The notes below the pieces were generated by a model. The model ran no database searches. It saw only the letters and a list, made by a program, of their open reading frames with translations, and was not told the origin of the DNA. A stretch of 61,636 bases of DNA from CAZECE01 sp964510525 (GTDB lineage Bacteria; Pseudomonadota; Gammaproteobacteria; Pseudomonadales; JANQJO01), in NCBI GenBank assembly GCA_964510525.1, contig CAZECE010000052.1, positions 1 to 61,636 of the forward strand, written 5' to 3'. Numbering within the stretch: the stretch's first letter is position 1; each line of letters opens with the position of its first letter. Position numbers and translations under genes: made by a program. Below, one piece after another: positions 32,471 through 41,642 of this stretch.

Positions 32471-33861
32471 AATAACAATCTCGCCACATCATTATAAAAA
32501 GCGATCATCATCACCGACATCAACATCGCAACCCCTATATTCAATCCAAACTGTTGTATCCGCTCGGAGAGGGGCTTACCCCGAACCCACTCAATACAAC
32601 CAAACAAAATGTGCCCACCATCCAATACGGGTATCGGCAGTAAATTCAGAACCCCCAAACTAATACTGAGGTAAGCAATAAAGTTAGCAAAAGCCTCTAC
32701 CCCATACCGAGCCGAATCCCCAGCCACTTGCGCAATCGTAATGGGGCCACTGAGGTTATCCAAACTGACTCGACCAATCAAGATTTTACCCAGTGTCCGC
32801 AAAGTTAAGTTAATGCGATCCCAAACACTGCGCAAGCCTTCCGACAATGCCGCAATAGGACCAAACTGTTGTATCCGCCCGAGTTGATCAGCGACCGCAG
32901 GATCAACGCCCGCCGTAATGGCAGACTCTGACACTTCCGCACCAATGCGCCCATAACGGTGACCGGATTTCTCCTGTAACGCATCCGGCCTTAACGCAAT
33001 CAGCAATTCCCTCTGATCCCGTAAGATTAAAATCTCCGCTTCATGCCCAGGGTGCGCTCGGACCCATTGAACCCAATGCTGCCAACCTCGAATAGCTTGA
33101 CCATCGGCTTGAACAATACGATCTCCCGGTTGCAGCCCCGCTTGATCGGCAGGGCCGCCAGGCACCACGCGACCGACAACAGCCGAGATATCCGGCAGCT
33201 CAGGCATGATACCTAACTGTTCGATCGGAGAGCGCCCCGAATCAGCGGATTTCATAAAGTTCTCAACGGGCACCCATACCTGCTCCTCAGCAGAAGACGT
33301 CATATAGGGTGATTGAAATCGCAACGGAATACGGGTCGTTGTGCCCACATAACCGGCTAAAGCCAAATTCACATCTTCCCAATCTCGCGTCTCTTGCTCT
33401 CCAACGCCAGTAATTTCAACCCCCAGCGGCACACTGACCTGTTCAGCGGCGCTGTTTGGCACCACCAACCCAACACGCGGAATTAAGGTTTCAGTACCAT
33501 ACATAAACAGCACCCAGTACACAGCCCAGGCAAACAACAAGTTAATACCCGGCCCAGCCAAATACACCAACAATCGTTGGTGTACAGGACGAGAACTGAA
33601 TTCACCAGCCATTTGATCTTCGGGTATTTCCGCTTCTCGGGCATCTAGTAGCTTGACATACCCTCCCAATGGAATGGCCGCCAACCAAAATTCAGTGCCA
33701 TGCTTATCTTGAGTTCGCCAAAGCGGTTTGCCAAAACCCACCGAAAAGCGCAACACTTTGATACCAAAACGTCTGGCTACCCAAAAATGGCCAAACTCAT
33801 GAATGGCAACAAGCCCACCCAAAGCCACGCAAAACCAGACAACTGTTTGCAATAATTCCAT
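32467..33861 (-). CDS. rseP: site-2 protease RseP
   Basis: The 464-residue membrane protease has 'LVAIHEFGHFWVARRFG' (HExxH zinc site) in TM1, two PDZ domains (the second around 'VVGRVVPGGPADQAGLQPGDRIVQADGQ'), and 'NLLPIPVLDGGHILF' with the third zinc ligand Asp near the C-terminal helices. It cleaves RseA to release sigma-E on envelope stress and clears signal peptides. It stands between dxr and bamA, as is standard. Confidence 0.96.
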   Translation of the reverse strand: MELLQTVVWFCVALGGLVAIHEFGHFWVARRFGIKVLRFSVGFGKPLWRTQDKHGTEFWLAAIPLGGYVKLLDAREAEIPEDQMAGEFSSRPVHQRLLVYLAGPGINLLFAWAVYWVLFMYGTETLIPRVGLVVPNSAAEQVSVPLGVEITGVGEQETRDWEDVNLALAGYVGTTTRIPLRFQSPYMTSSAEEQVWVPVENFMKSADSGRSPIEQLGIMPELPDISAVVGRVVPGGPADQAGLQPGDRIVQADGQAIRGWQHWVQWVRAHPGHEAEILILRDQRELLIALRPDALQEKSGHRYGRIGAEVSESAITAGVDPAVADQLGRIQQFGPIAALSEGLRSVWDRINLTLRTLGKILIGRVSLDNLSGPITIAQVAGDSARYGVEAFANFIAYLSISLGVLNLLPIPVLDGGHILFGCIEWVRGKPLSERIQQFGLNIGVAMLMSVMMIAFYNDVARLLF

Positions 33862-33875
33862 AACTCTTTAAACCG

Positions 33876-35129
33876 CTATTTAATCTTCAAACCACCGTTT
33901 AAGAAGGCCGCCGAGCGCGTGTCAACAACGCCTTCAGCAACCCGACGAGCCGCCGCGTCTTCAGCCAAAATGTTCTCAATAAAACCATCGGCTTCGATAG
34001 ACTCAGCAATCCCTTCTGGGTTCCCAGAAAAACTCAACCCTGCAGCACCACATTCACTGAGCGTCTCTTCAATCACCCCTGGGATGTCCATAAACCCAAT
34101 GCGACCTGACAAAAACGACGCCACCGCCACTTCATTTGAGGCATTCAAGACAACGGGGGCCGACCCACCCACCACAAACGCCTGCTGAGCCAACGTTAAG
34201 CAAGGAAACAAAGCTGGCTTAGGCCGCTCAAAAGACAGCTGCAAACCGAACAATTCCAATGGATCCGCCCCCGATGTGATGCGCTCAGGCCAAGCCAAAG
34301 CGTGCGCGATCGGAATGCGCATATCGGCAGATCCCATTTGAGATAAAATAGAGCCATCGTCGTACTCAACCATTGAGTGCAAAACGCCATTCGGATGCAC
34401 CACTATAGTCACTTGATCAGCAGGCACATCAAACAACCAACAGGCTTCAATCAACTCCAACCCTTTATTCATCATGGTCGCGGAATCAACCGATATTTTT
34501 TGTCCCATCGACCATACAGGATGCGCACAGGCCTGAGCCGGTGTTACCGTTCGCAACTGCTCTGCTGAATAATCTCGAAACGGTCCACCCGAAGCGGTTA
34601 ACCACAAGCGCTTCACGCCGGCCAACCGATCGGCATTATCAGGCGAAGGCAAGCATTGGAAAATGGCGTTGTGTTCACTGTCGATGGGTAACAAGGTAGC
34701 CCGATGGCGTCGTGCTAGCGACATTAACCACGCCCCACCCATCACCAACGCTTCTTTATTGGCCAACAACAAGGTTTTCCCCGCTTGCACGGCTGACACG
34801 GTAGAACGCAAACCGGCTGCACCAACAATCGCTGCCACAACCACATCAACCTCAGCCGCCGAAGCAACAAGCTCAAGCCCTTCATCTCCGACCAACACTT
34901 CTGTATCTGGTACTTTTTGTTGCAACAAGTCTTTTAACTGCGCAGCCGCTCTTGGTTCTTTCAACACCGCAAATCTTGGGCGATAAACCTGACACTGTGC
35001 TGCCAAACGCTCTACATTAGAATGGGCGGCCAAGGCATACACCGTGAATTGATCAGGATGCTGCTGAATGACATCTAAAGCATTGATGCCAACGGACCCC
35101 GTTGCCCCCAAAATAGTCACTTGCCGCAT
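33876..35129 (-). CDS. dxr: 1-deoxy-D-xylulose 5-phosphate reductoisomerase
   Basis: The protein (417 residues from the ATG at 35129, sharing one base with the cdsA stop as TGATG) has 'QVTILGATGSVGINALDVI', 'LLANKEALVMGG', 'LLPIDSEHNAIFQCL', 'LTASGGPFRDY', 'WSMGQKISVDSATMMNKGLELIEACWLF' and 'VHPNGVLHSMVEYDDGS'. It makes MEP in the non-mevalonate isoprenoid pathway, feeding UppS two genes upstream. It is some 20 residues longer than usual at the C-terminus. Confidence 0.96.
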   Translation of the reverse strand: MRQVTILGATGSVGINALDVIQQHPDQFTVYALAAHSNVERLAAQCQVYRPRFAVLKEPRAAAQLKDLLQQKVPDTEVLVGDEGLELVASAAEVDVVVAAIVGAAGLRSTVSAVQAGKTLLLANKEALVMGGAWLMSLARRHRATLLPIDSEHNAIFQCLPSPDNADRLAGVKRLWLTASGGPFRDYSAEQLRTVTPAQACAHPVWSMGQKISVDSATMMNKGLELIEACWLFDVPADQVTIVVHPNGVLHSMVEYDDGSILSQMGSADMRIPIAHALAWPERITSGADPLELFGLQLSFERPKPALFPCLTLAQQAFVVGGSAPVVLNASNEVAVASFLSGRIGFMDIPGVIEETLSECGAAGLSFSGNPEGIAESIEADGFIENILAEDAAARRVAEGVVDTRSAAFLNGGLKIK

Positions 35130-35956
35130 CAAGCTACCCCATTCAACAAAACACTGTAGCCAACAACAAAAAAAGGAACCGCCGCCGTTAAGCTATCGAT
35201 GCGATCCAGAATCCCGCCATGCCCCGGCAAACCTCTTCCACTGTCTTTCACCCCCATCAACCGTTTGATACCACTTTCAAACAAATCCCCTAAGGCCGAC
35301 ACCACAACAATAAACACCACCAGAGCCACCCAGCCAGCAACAGCAATACTGACATGCAGCCAACCCATCGCCAACATGCCAAACACCCCACCCGCGAGCG
35401 CGCTGCACACAAAGCCTTCCCACGTTTTTCCAGGACTCACCACCGGCGCCAAACGATGCCGCCCCAACGAACGCCCACCAAAATAAGCAGCACTATCGGC
35501 GATCCAAATTAAAAACAATAAGAAAAGCAACATGTCTTCGCGCCCGGCAGACTTTAAGCTATAAATGCCTACAACAAATGGCAAAATGAGCACGAGACCA
35601 ACAATAAAACAACTCAGTTGGCGAACAAGCCTCGAGAACGCTCGTTGCTGAAACCAACTGAAGGCGAACACCAACCCAAACCCAGCCAGCCAACAAAACA
35701 AAGCCCCTGCGCAAATCCAAAAAAGCAATTGAGGCCGCGGGGCCGACAAATACAAAGCCAAAAGCGCAGCCAGAACAAGCCCTAAAAAACCCCAGCGTTG
35801 CAAAGTCTCAAAGCGCACCAAGTGAGTCCACTCCCAAGCCGCCCACAAGGCCAGACCCAACAGCACAGCCGAAAAAAGCGAGACAGGGCTCCACACGATG
35901 AGAACACATAACAAGGGCACGGCTATCACCGCGCTCAAAATTCTCTGTTTCAGCAC
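35129..35956 (-). CDS. cdsA: phosphatidate cytidylyltransferase
   Basis: The 275-residue membrane protein has about eight hydrophobic helices and the CdsA signature near the end, 'SGIKRLMGVKDSGRGLPGHGGILDRIDSLTAAVPFF'. It makes CDP-diacylglycerol, the branch point of phospholipid synthesis. It starts next to the uppS stop and overlaps the dxr start by one base. Confidence 0.95.
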   Translation of the reverse strand: MLKQRILSAVIAVPLLCVLIVWSPVSLFSAVLLGLALWAAWEWTHLVRFETLQRWGFLGLVLAALLALYLSAPRPQLLFWICAGALFCWLAGFGLVFAFSWFQQRAFSRLVRQLSCFIVGLVLILPFVVGIYSLKSAGREDMLLFLLFLIWIADSAAYFGGRSLGRHRLAPVVSPGKTWEGFVCSALAGGVFGMLAMGWLHVSIAVAGWVALVVFIVVVSALGDLFESGIKRLMGVKDSGRGLPGHGGILDRIDSLTAAVPFFVVGYSVLLNGVA

Positions 35957-36820
35957 TTAGGCTTCCGTTCCTTCAGGAGAGAGAGAAAGTTGATTGGAAA
36001 CTTGATCACCCGTTCGGCCAAAACGACGCTGACATTGAGCAAAGTGCGCCAAGGCGCCTTTGAAAACCGTTTCATCAAAATCGGGCCAAAAACAATCCGC
36101 AAAATACAACTCCGCATACGCCAGCTGCCATAACAAAAAATTTGAGACGCGACGTTCAAAGCCGGTACGAATGCACAGATCCAGCTCCGGCAAGTTAGCC
36201 AAGCTGGTATGAGCGTGCAAGGATTTTTCATTAATTTCAGAAAGCTTTGCCACGGGGACAGACTGCGTTTCTGGATCAGCCAATGACGCACAAAGATTTT
36301 GAGCGGCTTGCGTAATATCCCAACGCCCACCGTAATTTACCGCAACAGCCAGGGTCAATCGTGAATTACCTTGAGTCAACATCATAGCGCGCTGCATACG
36401 CCCAATGAGCGCCTCCGAAAACGCCGTCAAATCCCCAATAAACTGCAACCGGATACCGTGTTGATGCAGCTCAGGCAAATCATTATCCAACGATTGAACA
36501 AACAACTCCATCAAGCCTGCCACTTCTTGCGCAGGGCGTCGCCAGTTCTCGCTACTGAAAGCAAAAACCGTCAACGCATCTACCCCAGCATCAACTGCGT
36601 ATTCAACCACCTTTTTAAGTTGTTTTGCTCCCGCACGATGGCCTTCTATTGAGGGTAATTGCTGCCCTTTAGCCCAACGACCATTGCCATCCATGATAAT
36701 ACCGATATGACGGGGAGTGACTGACTCAGCCCCTTCGGTTGTTATTGGGTGTGAGCTCACATCAGGGGATGAAACCAATGGGATTGAAGAAGATTGCGAA
36801 TCTGAAGAGGGATGAGGCAC
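35957..36820 (-). CDS. uppS: undecaprenyl diphosphate synthase
   Basis: The family motifs 'PRHIGIIMDGNGRWAKGQ' (catalytic Asp44), 'GHRAGAKQLKKVVEYA', 'TVFAFSSENWRRPAQEV' and 'SNFLLWQLAYAELYF' are present. It makes the C55 carrier lipid for cell-wall and LPS synthesis. Two oddities: about 36 Ser/Pro-rich residues precede the normal start, and the diphosphate-binding 'RTGGExR' block reads RTGFERR, with Phe221 where the second Gly normally stands (codons GGC TTT). The rest of the active site, including Arg-Glu-Arg-Ser, is kept, so it is probably active; a mis-sequenced codon is also possible. Confidence 0.94.
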   Translation of the reverse strand: MPHPSSDSQSSSIPLVSSPDVSSHPITTEGAESVTPRHIGIIMDGNGRWAKGQQLPSIEGHRAGAKQLKKVVEYAVDAGVDALTVFAFSSENWRRPAQEVAGLMELFVQSLDNDLPELHQHGIRLQFIGDLTAFSEALIGRMQRAMMLTQGNSRLTLAVAVNYGGRWDITQAAQNLCASLADPETQSVPVAKLSEINEKSLHAHTSLANLPELDLCIRTGFERRVSNFLLWQLAYAELYFADCFWPDFDETVFKGALAHFAQCQRRFGRTGDQVSNQLSLSPEGTEA

Positions 36821-36821
36821 T

Positions 36822-37379
36822 TTAAATTTCCATCAAATCGGCTTCTTTGGCTTGCAGCAACTTTGCAACCTGATCAACAAACTGGTCGGTTAGTTTTTGC
36901 ACCCGCTCTTGACCTTGACGATCATCATCTTCGCTAATCTCTTTTTCTTTTAGAAATTCTTTTAACTCAGCATTGGCATCACGACGAATATTACGAAGCG
37001 AAATTCTCGCTTGTTCAGCTTCTTGACGCACAATTTTCGTCATATTCTTACGCGTCTCCTCAGTCAATGGCGGCATAGGAATACGAACAACATCGCCGGA
37101 CGTAACAGGGTTCAAGCCTAAACCACTGGTCATGATGGCCTTTTCGACATCTGGAATGGATTTTTTTTCAAACGGTCGCACCATCAAGGTCCGCGCGTCT
37201 TCAATCCCAACTTGAGCCATTTGATTTAAAGGGGTCGGAACGCCGTAATAATCAAGTACCACATTATCCAACAAACTTGGGTGCGCCCGGCCCGTTCGAA
37301 CTTTAGTAAAGGCCGTTTCTAAAGCCTGTATGCTTTTCTGCATCCGCTCTTTGCACTCTTTTTCAATATCCGCTATCAC
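36822..37379 (-). CDS. frr: ribosome recycling factor
   Basis: The 185-residue protein has the standard length and blocks: 'MQKSIQALETAFTKVRTGRAHPSLLD', 'YYGVPTPLNQMAQVGIEDARTLMVRPFEKK', 'GLGLNPVTSGDVVRIPMPPLTEETRKNMTKIVRQEAEQARISLRNIRRDAN'. With EF-G it splits post-termination ribosomes. It follows pyrH and precedes uppS. Confidence 0.97.
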   Translation of the reverse strand: MIADIEKECKERMQKSIQALETAFTKVRTGRAHPSLLDNVVLDYYGVPTPLNQMAQVGIEDARTLMVRPFEKKSIPDVEKAIMTSGLGLNPVTSGDVVRIPMPPLTEETRKNMTKIVRQEAEQARISLRNIRRDANAELKEFLKEKEISEDDDRQGQERVQKLTDQFVDQVAKLLQAKEADLMEI

Positions 37380-37413
37380 GACCCAATCTCCTTAAACCTA
37401 AAAAACACCCTAC

Positions 37414-38154
37414 CTAAACGGGGCCATCAGAATCCACTAGTGTTCCATTTTCGCCACCAACAATAAGATCCAGCAACGCCCCTTTGGATAACATGTTAAA
37501 CACCCTGATTGGCATCTGATAATCTCGGCATAAGCAGATTGCCGTCGAATCCATCACCCCAAGCTTTTCCGCCAACACTCGATCGTAACTCAAATGATCA
37601 TACTTAGTCGCATCAGGGTACTTGACTGGATCTGCAGAATACACGCCATCAACCTTGGTGGCTTTGAGCACCACATTGGCGCTGACTTCAATGGCTCGCA
37701 AACAAGCTGCCGAATCCGTGGTAAAAAAAGGGTTGCCAGTCCCCGCAGAAAATATAACCACATTCCCTTGCTTAAGATACCGGATGGCTTTAAGTCGATC
37801 ATAGTGCTCGGCAACACCACTCATTGGGATAGCCGACATTAATCGAGTGGAAATATTGGAGCGTAATAAAGCATCCCGCATAGCTAAACCGTTCATGACG
37901 GTAGCCAGCATCCCCATATGATCCCCCACCACCCGATCAAGACCAGCCGCTTGCAAGGATGCCCCACGAAATAAGTTACCCCCACCAATCACCAAGCCAA
38001 CTTGAACACCAATACCGACCAGCTGACCAATCTCCAACGCCATCGCATCCAACACTTTAGGGTCAATCCCAAAGCCCTCTGAACCAACTAGGGCCTCGCC
38101 GCTTAATTTTAATAAAATGCGTTTATATTTGGATGATTCTGCAGTTTCTGGCAT
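37414..38154 (-). CDS. pyrH: uridylate kinase
   Basis: The 246-residue amino-acid-kinase-fold enzyme has 'YKRILLKLSGEALVG', 'GLVIGGGNLFRGASLQAAGLDRVVGDHMGMLATVMNGLAM', 'IFSAGTGNPFFTTDSAACLRAIE' and 'KVDGVYSADP'. It phosphorylates UMP to UDP. It lies between tsf and frr, as is standard. Confidence 0.97.
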   Translation of the reverse strand: MPETAESSKYKRILLKLSGEALVGSEGFGIDPKVLDAMALEIGQLVGIGVQVGLVIGGGNLFRGASLQAAGLDRVVGDHMGMLATVMNGLAMRDALLRSNISTRLMSAIPMSGVAEHYDRLKAIRYLKQGNVVIFSAGTGNPFFTTDSAACLRAIEVSANVVLKATKVDGVYSADPVKYPDATKYDHLSYDRVLAEKLGVMDSTAICLCRDYQMPIRVFNMLSKGALLDLIVGGENGTLVDSDGPV

Positions 38155-38180
38155 AAGACAAACTTTCTCTCTAAGGTAAT

Positions 38181-39053
38181 TTAACCACGCACCTGTTCCA
38201 TTACTTCTTGAGCAAAATCCTTTTCTTCTTTTTCAATACCTTCACCTACCTCATAACGGAAAAAAGCCTGCACACTGGCTGAATTGGCTTTTAACAACTG
38301 ACCGATTTTGGTATCGGGGTCTTTTACAAAAGGCTGCTCCACGAGACTGACTTCCGCTTCAAACTTTTTCAAACGTCCAGCAATCATTTTTTCAATGATG
38401 TTATCGGGCTTACCGCTTTCTTTCGCTTGTGCGGTAAAAATTTCTTTTTCTTTGGCCAACGCACTTTCAGGTACATCAGATGGGTTCACAACCATCGGGT
38501 TGGTCGCCGTAATATGCATGGCAATGTCGCGACCCAAGGATTCATCACCACCATTCAACGCCACGATGGCGCCAACTTTTTGGTTGCTGTGAACGTAACC
38601 CACCACCAAGTCACCACGGGCGCACGCAAAACGACGAACTTGAATATTTTCACCTATTTTCTGAACCAAGGCATTTCGTGTTTGCTCAACCGTTTTCTCC
38701 CCCCCAACCAAGGGCAAAGCAACCAAGGCATCAACATCAGCAGGCTGCTGATCCAAAATAGTTTGGTTGATCTGATCAACAAAGGCCACAAACTCTTCAT
38801 TTCGCGCCACAAAATCCGTTTCACTGTTCACTTCCAACAGCACGCCAACCCCTTGTTCAGTCGCCAACCCAACAATCCCTTCTGCGGCTGTGCGCCCTGC
38901 TTTTTTTGCAGCTTTTGCTTGACCTGACTTTCGTAAATTATCGATCGCGGTTTCAATATCACCCTGAGTTTCAACCAACGCCTTTTTGCATTCCATCATT
39001 CCCAAGCCGGTTCGCTCACGAAGCTCTTTTACCAGTGCTGCCGTCACTGCCAT
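38181..39053 (-). CDS. tsf: translation elongation factor Ts
   Basis: The 290-residue protein begins 'VTAALVKELRERTGLGMMECKKALVETQGDIETAIDNLR' and contains 'LLEVNSETDFVARNEEFVAF', the EF-Ts hallmarks. It exchanges GDP for GTP on EF-Tu. The spacer to rpsB carries a hairpin and a 15-bp tandem repeat. Confidence 0.97.
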   Translation of the reverse strand: MAVTAALVKELRERTGLGMMECKKALVETQGDIETAIDNLRKSGQAKAAKKAGRTAAEGIVGLATEQGVGVLLEVNSETDFVARNEEFVAFVDQINQTILDQQPADVDALVALPLVGGEKTVEQTRNALVQKIGENIQVRRFACARGDLVVGYVHSNQKVGAIVALNGGDESLGRDIAMHITATNPMVVNPSDVPESALAKEKEIFTAQAKESGKPDNIIEKMIAGRLKKFEAEVSLVEQPFVKDPDTKIGQLLKANSASVQAFFRYEVGEGIEKEEKDFAQEVMEQVRG

Positions 39054-39068
39054 AACATGACTCCTATA

Positions 39069-39119
39069 TTTTAATAGCTGAATTTTTAATAGCTAAATAT
39101 TTGATAGCTAAATATTTGA
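39069..39119. repeat. 15-bp tandem repeat x3 plus a partial copy
   Basis: TTTTAATAGCTGAAT (39069), TTTTAATAGCTAAAT (39084) and ATTTGATAGCTAAAT (39099) follow in exact 15-base steps, then ATTTGA starts a fourth. It fills the rpsB-tsf spacer upstream of the tsf ribosome-binding site. Confidence 0.9.
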
Positions 39120-39126
39120 AGATCGA

Positions 39127-39150
39127 GACCCAGCCCTGCTGGGCTGGGTC
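39127..39150 (-). terminator. GC-rich hairpin between rpsB and tsf
   Basis: GACCCAGCCC (39127-39136) pairs with GGGCTGGGTC (39141-39150) around a four-base loop. On the minus strand it follows the rpsB stop by 8 bases, but no clean T run follows. A partial terminator that lowers tsf relative to rpsB is known in E. coli, and this is likely the counterpart. Confidence 0.65.
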
Positions 39151-39158
39151 GATGAAAA

Positions 39159-40079
39159 TTACTCTGATTTGCTCGATGCGTCACTGGCACCCTCTGGTGC
39201 ACTCTCAGCCGGCTCTTGCTTAACCTCAGTTTTAGCGGATTTAGAGCTGATTTTCACAACAGCACCTTTGGATTTATCAGCACCTTTGGCTTTCGATTGA
39301 GGCTCATCAACTTCCACATATTCCCCCATTTGTGCACCGGCCTCATTGGCTCCAGCAGCACAGGCTTTTGCCACAGCGGCCACATAAAGCTCGATAGCAC
39401 GAATTGCATCGTCATTACCTGGAACAATATAGTCAACACCATCAGGATCACTGTTGGTGTCTACAATGGCAACAACCGGAACACCCAGCTTTTTCGCCTC
39501 AGTCACGGCGATGTTCTCATGACCAACATCCACTACAAAGAGCGCATCAGGAATACCACCCATATCCTTAATACCACCCAAGCTTCGCTCAAGCTTCTCC
39601 ATCTCCCGAGTTCTCATCAAGGCTTCTTTTTTTGTCAGCTTGTCAAAAGTACCGTCCGTACTTTCAGCTTCTAACGCCTTTAAACGCTGAATGGACTGAC
39701 GAATCGTTTTCCAATTAGTCAACATGCCACCCAACCAACGATGGTTTACATAAGGCATGCCACAGGCGGAAGCGTATTTTTTAACCAAGCCTGCTGCCGA
39801 TCGTTTGGTACCAACAAACAACACCTTATTCTTTTTAGCCGCAACGCCATGCAAAAAAGTCACCGCTTCATGAAAAAGGGGCAAACTCTGCTCAAGATTA
39901 ATAATATGAATGTGTTTTCGCGCACCATAGATGTAAGGCGCCATCTTTGGGTTCCAAAAACGCGTACGGTGCCCAAAATGCACACCTGCCTTTAGCATGT
40001 CTCGCATCGAGACGTCGGAACGGTATTTTTCTTCTGTGTTATCGAGCACCTGTGACGCTGCTGCCTGTGAATCGGCCAT
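39159..40079 (-). CDS. rpsB: 30S ribosomal protein S2
   Basis: 'VSMRDMLKAGVHFGHRTRFWNPKMAPYIYGARKHIHIINLEQ' and 'YVNHRWLGGMLTNWKTIRQSI' identify S2. At 306 residues it is some 65 longer than E. coli S2: about 20 polar residues precede the usual start (GGAA lies at proper distance from the ATG at 40079), and a Lys/Ser/Glu-rich low-complexity tail of about 60 residues follows the core (KAKGADKSKGAVVKISSKSA...). The core looks normal. It heads the 18-kb operon that ends with dnaE. Confidence 0.96.
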   Translation of the reverse strand: MADSQAAASQVLDNTEEKYRSDVSMRDMLKAGVHFGHRTRFWNPKMAPYIYGARKHIHIINLEQSLPLFHEAVTFLHGVAAKKNKVLFVGTKRSAAGLVKKYASACGMPYVNHRWLGGMLTNWKTIRQSIQRLKALEAESTDGTFDKLTKKEALMRTREMEKLERSLGGIKDMGGIPDALFVVDVGHENIAVTEAKKLGVPVVAIVDTNSDPDGVDYIVPGNDDAIRAIELYVAAVAKACAAGANEAGAQMGEYVEVDEPQSKAKGADKSKGAVVKISSKSAKTEVKQEPAESAPEGASDASSKSE

Positions 40080-40205
40080 AAATAGTTTCCTTTATCGGTT
40101 TGGGTTAAGCCTCCACCTGATCGGCAAATCCAACCCAACCAGCTCTATCAAAGCCAGCACCCAGGGAAGGTCGAATCAGATGTGAGAATTTTGGGCCCTA
40201 TGCCC

Positions 40206-40233
40206 ATCATTAAAACGAGATTACCCTCGTCAA
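40206..40233 (-). promoter_or_regulatory. candidate sigma-70 promoter of the rpsB operon
   Basis: On the minus strand TTGACG (40233-40228) and AATGAT (40211-40206) are 16 bases apart. ACGAG/CTCGT, a short inverted repeat, overlaps the spacer. Confidence 0.38.
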
Positions 40234-40266
40234 AATGCCGCAGTTTTATACCACAACACACCATTC

Positions 40267-40310
40267 TAGGGCAAGATAGTTATCAGCCTAGGACAAGATA
40301 GTTATCAGCG
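40267..40310. repeat. 22-bp tandem duplication
   Basis: TAGGGCAAGATAGTTATCAG+CC (40267-40288) is followed directly by TAGGACAAGATAGTTATCAG+CG (40289-40310); 20 of 22 positions match. Confidence 0.93.
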
Positions 40311-40394
40311 CCATTAGCTGGTACTTTTATCTCCTAACACTTTTCACACGTACTTTCTAAAACACCTCTTTCTAAACAACAGGTTACTCAACTT

Positions 40395-41597
40395 ATGCCA
40401 CCATTTTTTTCGAACCCCACCCTCACAACCACTCTATTGGCATGCTTAGGGATCAGCTTATGCTTTTTACTCTTCTCTGTTCGCAAAATTAAGCGGCTCA
40501 CTCAGCAAATTAATCTGAAAAATATCGAACTAGCTACCACCAACACCCGCCTTGAACAGTACTCAACCCTCGATACCCAACTAAAAACTCAATTCCAAGC
40601 CATTGCTCACCAGGTCTTAGAACAAAAAAGCCATCGCCTTGATCATCAAAACCAAAGCACTCTAGAGGCGGTGTTAAAACCGTTCCAAGAACAAATTGCC
40701 AGTTTCCAACAACGTGTGGATCAAGTTCACACCGAGTCCGTTCGAAGCCACGCATCACTGAACACCGAAATCAAAAAAGTCATGGAAGCAGGGTTAAAAA
40801 TAACCCAAGACGCCAACAACCTTACACAGGCGTTAAAGGGCGATAAAAAAGCATTAGGCAATTGGGGCGAAATGCAGCTCGAGCGCTCACTGGAAGTCGC
40901 CGGCCTTGAACCTGAAGTACACTTCACCAAACAGGCTCATTTCAAAAATGAAAGCGGCAAGTCCCTCTACCCTGACTTTCTGATTAAATTACCGGATCAA
41001 AAACACCTGGTCATTGACAGCAAAGTCTCGTTGATCAGCTACGACAAAGCTGTTTCAGCCAACACACCCACTGAAAAAGACCAAGCATTAGATGAGCACA
41101 TCAAGGCTCTCAAGCGGCACATCGATGATCTATCAAGCAAAGAGTACAGCCAGCTAGATGGCGTGAACAGCCCCAACTTTGTGTTGATGTTTTTACCCAT
41201 AGAACCGGCTTATATTGAAGCCTTAAAACACCAACCCACTCTATTTGATTACGGATACCGCAAGAACATCATTTTGGTGTCGCATACCACGTTAATGCCG
41301 ATCCTTACTACGATCGCCAACCTCTGGCGACAAGAACACAGCCACTCCGAGGCCAAAGCCATTGCAGACAGAGCAGGCGAAATCTACAATCAAGTATGCT
41401 TAGTTACTGAGCGAGTGGGTAGAATTGGCGGCACTTTAAACACCTTAAGCCAACACTACAACCAAACGGTAAAAGCCCTAGCCGGGCAACAAGGATTACA
41501 CAGCAAAGTGGAACGCTTTAAAAAGGTGTCCACCAAAGCAACCAAAGCACCAACTAAACTGGAGGACCTGCATCTGCAAATAGATCTCGTGGACTGA
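40395..41597 (+). CDS. rmuC: DNA recombination protein RmuC
   Basis: The 400-residue protein has an N-terminal membrane anchor (about residues 8-28), a long coiled coil (about 30-140), and the RmuC nuclease-like domain: 'LKGDKKALGNWGEMQLERSLEVAGL', 'YPDFLIKLPDQKHLVIDSKVSLISYDKAV', 'FVLMFLPIEPAYIEAL'. In E. coli it limits inversions at short inverted repeats. It stands alone, divergent from rpsB. Confidence 0.93.
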   Translation: MPPFFSNPTLTTTLLACLGISLCFLLFSVRKIKRLTQQINLKNIELATTNTRLEQYSTLDTQLKTQFQAIAHQVLEQKSHRLDHQNQSTLEAVLKPFQEQIASFQQRVDQVHTESVRSHASLNTEIKKVMEAGLKITQDANNLTQALKGDKKALGNWGEMQLERSLEVAGLEPEVHFTKQAHFKNESGKSLYPDFLIKLPDQKHLVIDSKVSLISYDKAVSANTPTEKDQALDEHIKALKRHIDDLSSKEYSQLDGVNSPNFVLMFLPIEPAYIEALKHQPTLFDYGYRKNIILVSHTTLMPILTTIANLWRQEHSHSEAKAIADRAGEIYNQVCLVTERVGRIGGTLNTLSQHYNQTVKALAGQQGLHSKVERFKKVSTKATKAPTKLEDLHLQIDLVD

Positions 41598-41642
41598 GTT
41601 AAATCTTATGAACCAATATCGAGTGAACCAGCCTCTATTAAA

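Larger units (their letters stand above)
40080..40394. other. divergent rpsB / rmuC spacer
   Basis: This 315-base spacer holds the rpsB leader (about 130 bases from the candidate promoter to the ATG), the promoter at 40206-40233, and a 22-bp tandem duplication nearer rmuC. In gammaproteobacteria the rpsB leader RNA binds S2 for autoregulation; I cannot verify the fold here. No gene is seen. Confidence 0.4.

Noticed and set aside
38427..38927. 166-residue plus-strand ORF opposite tsf
   Set aside because: It is antisense to the conserved EF-Ts sequence and has random composition.
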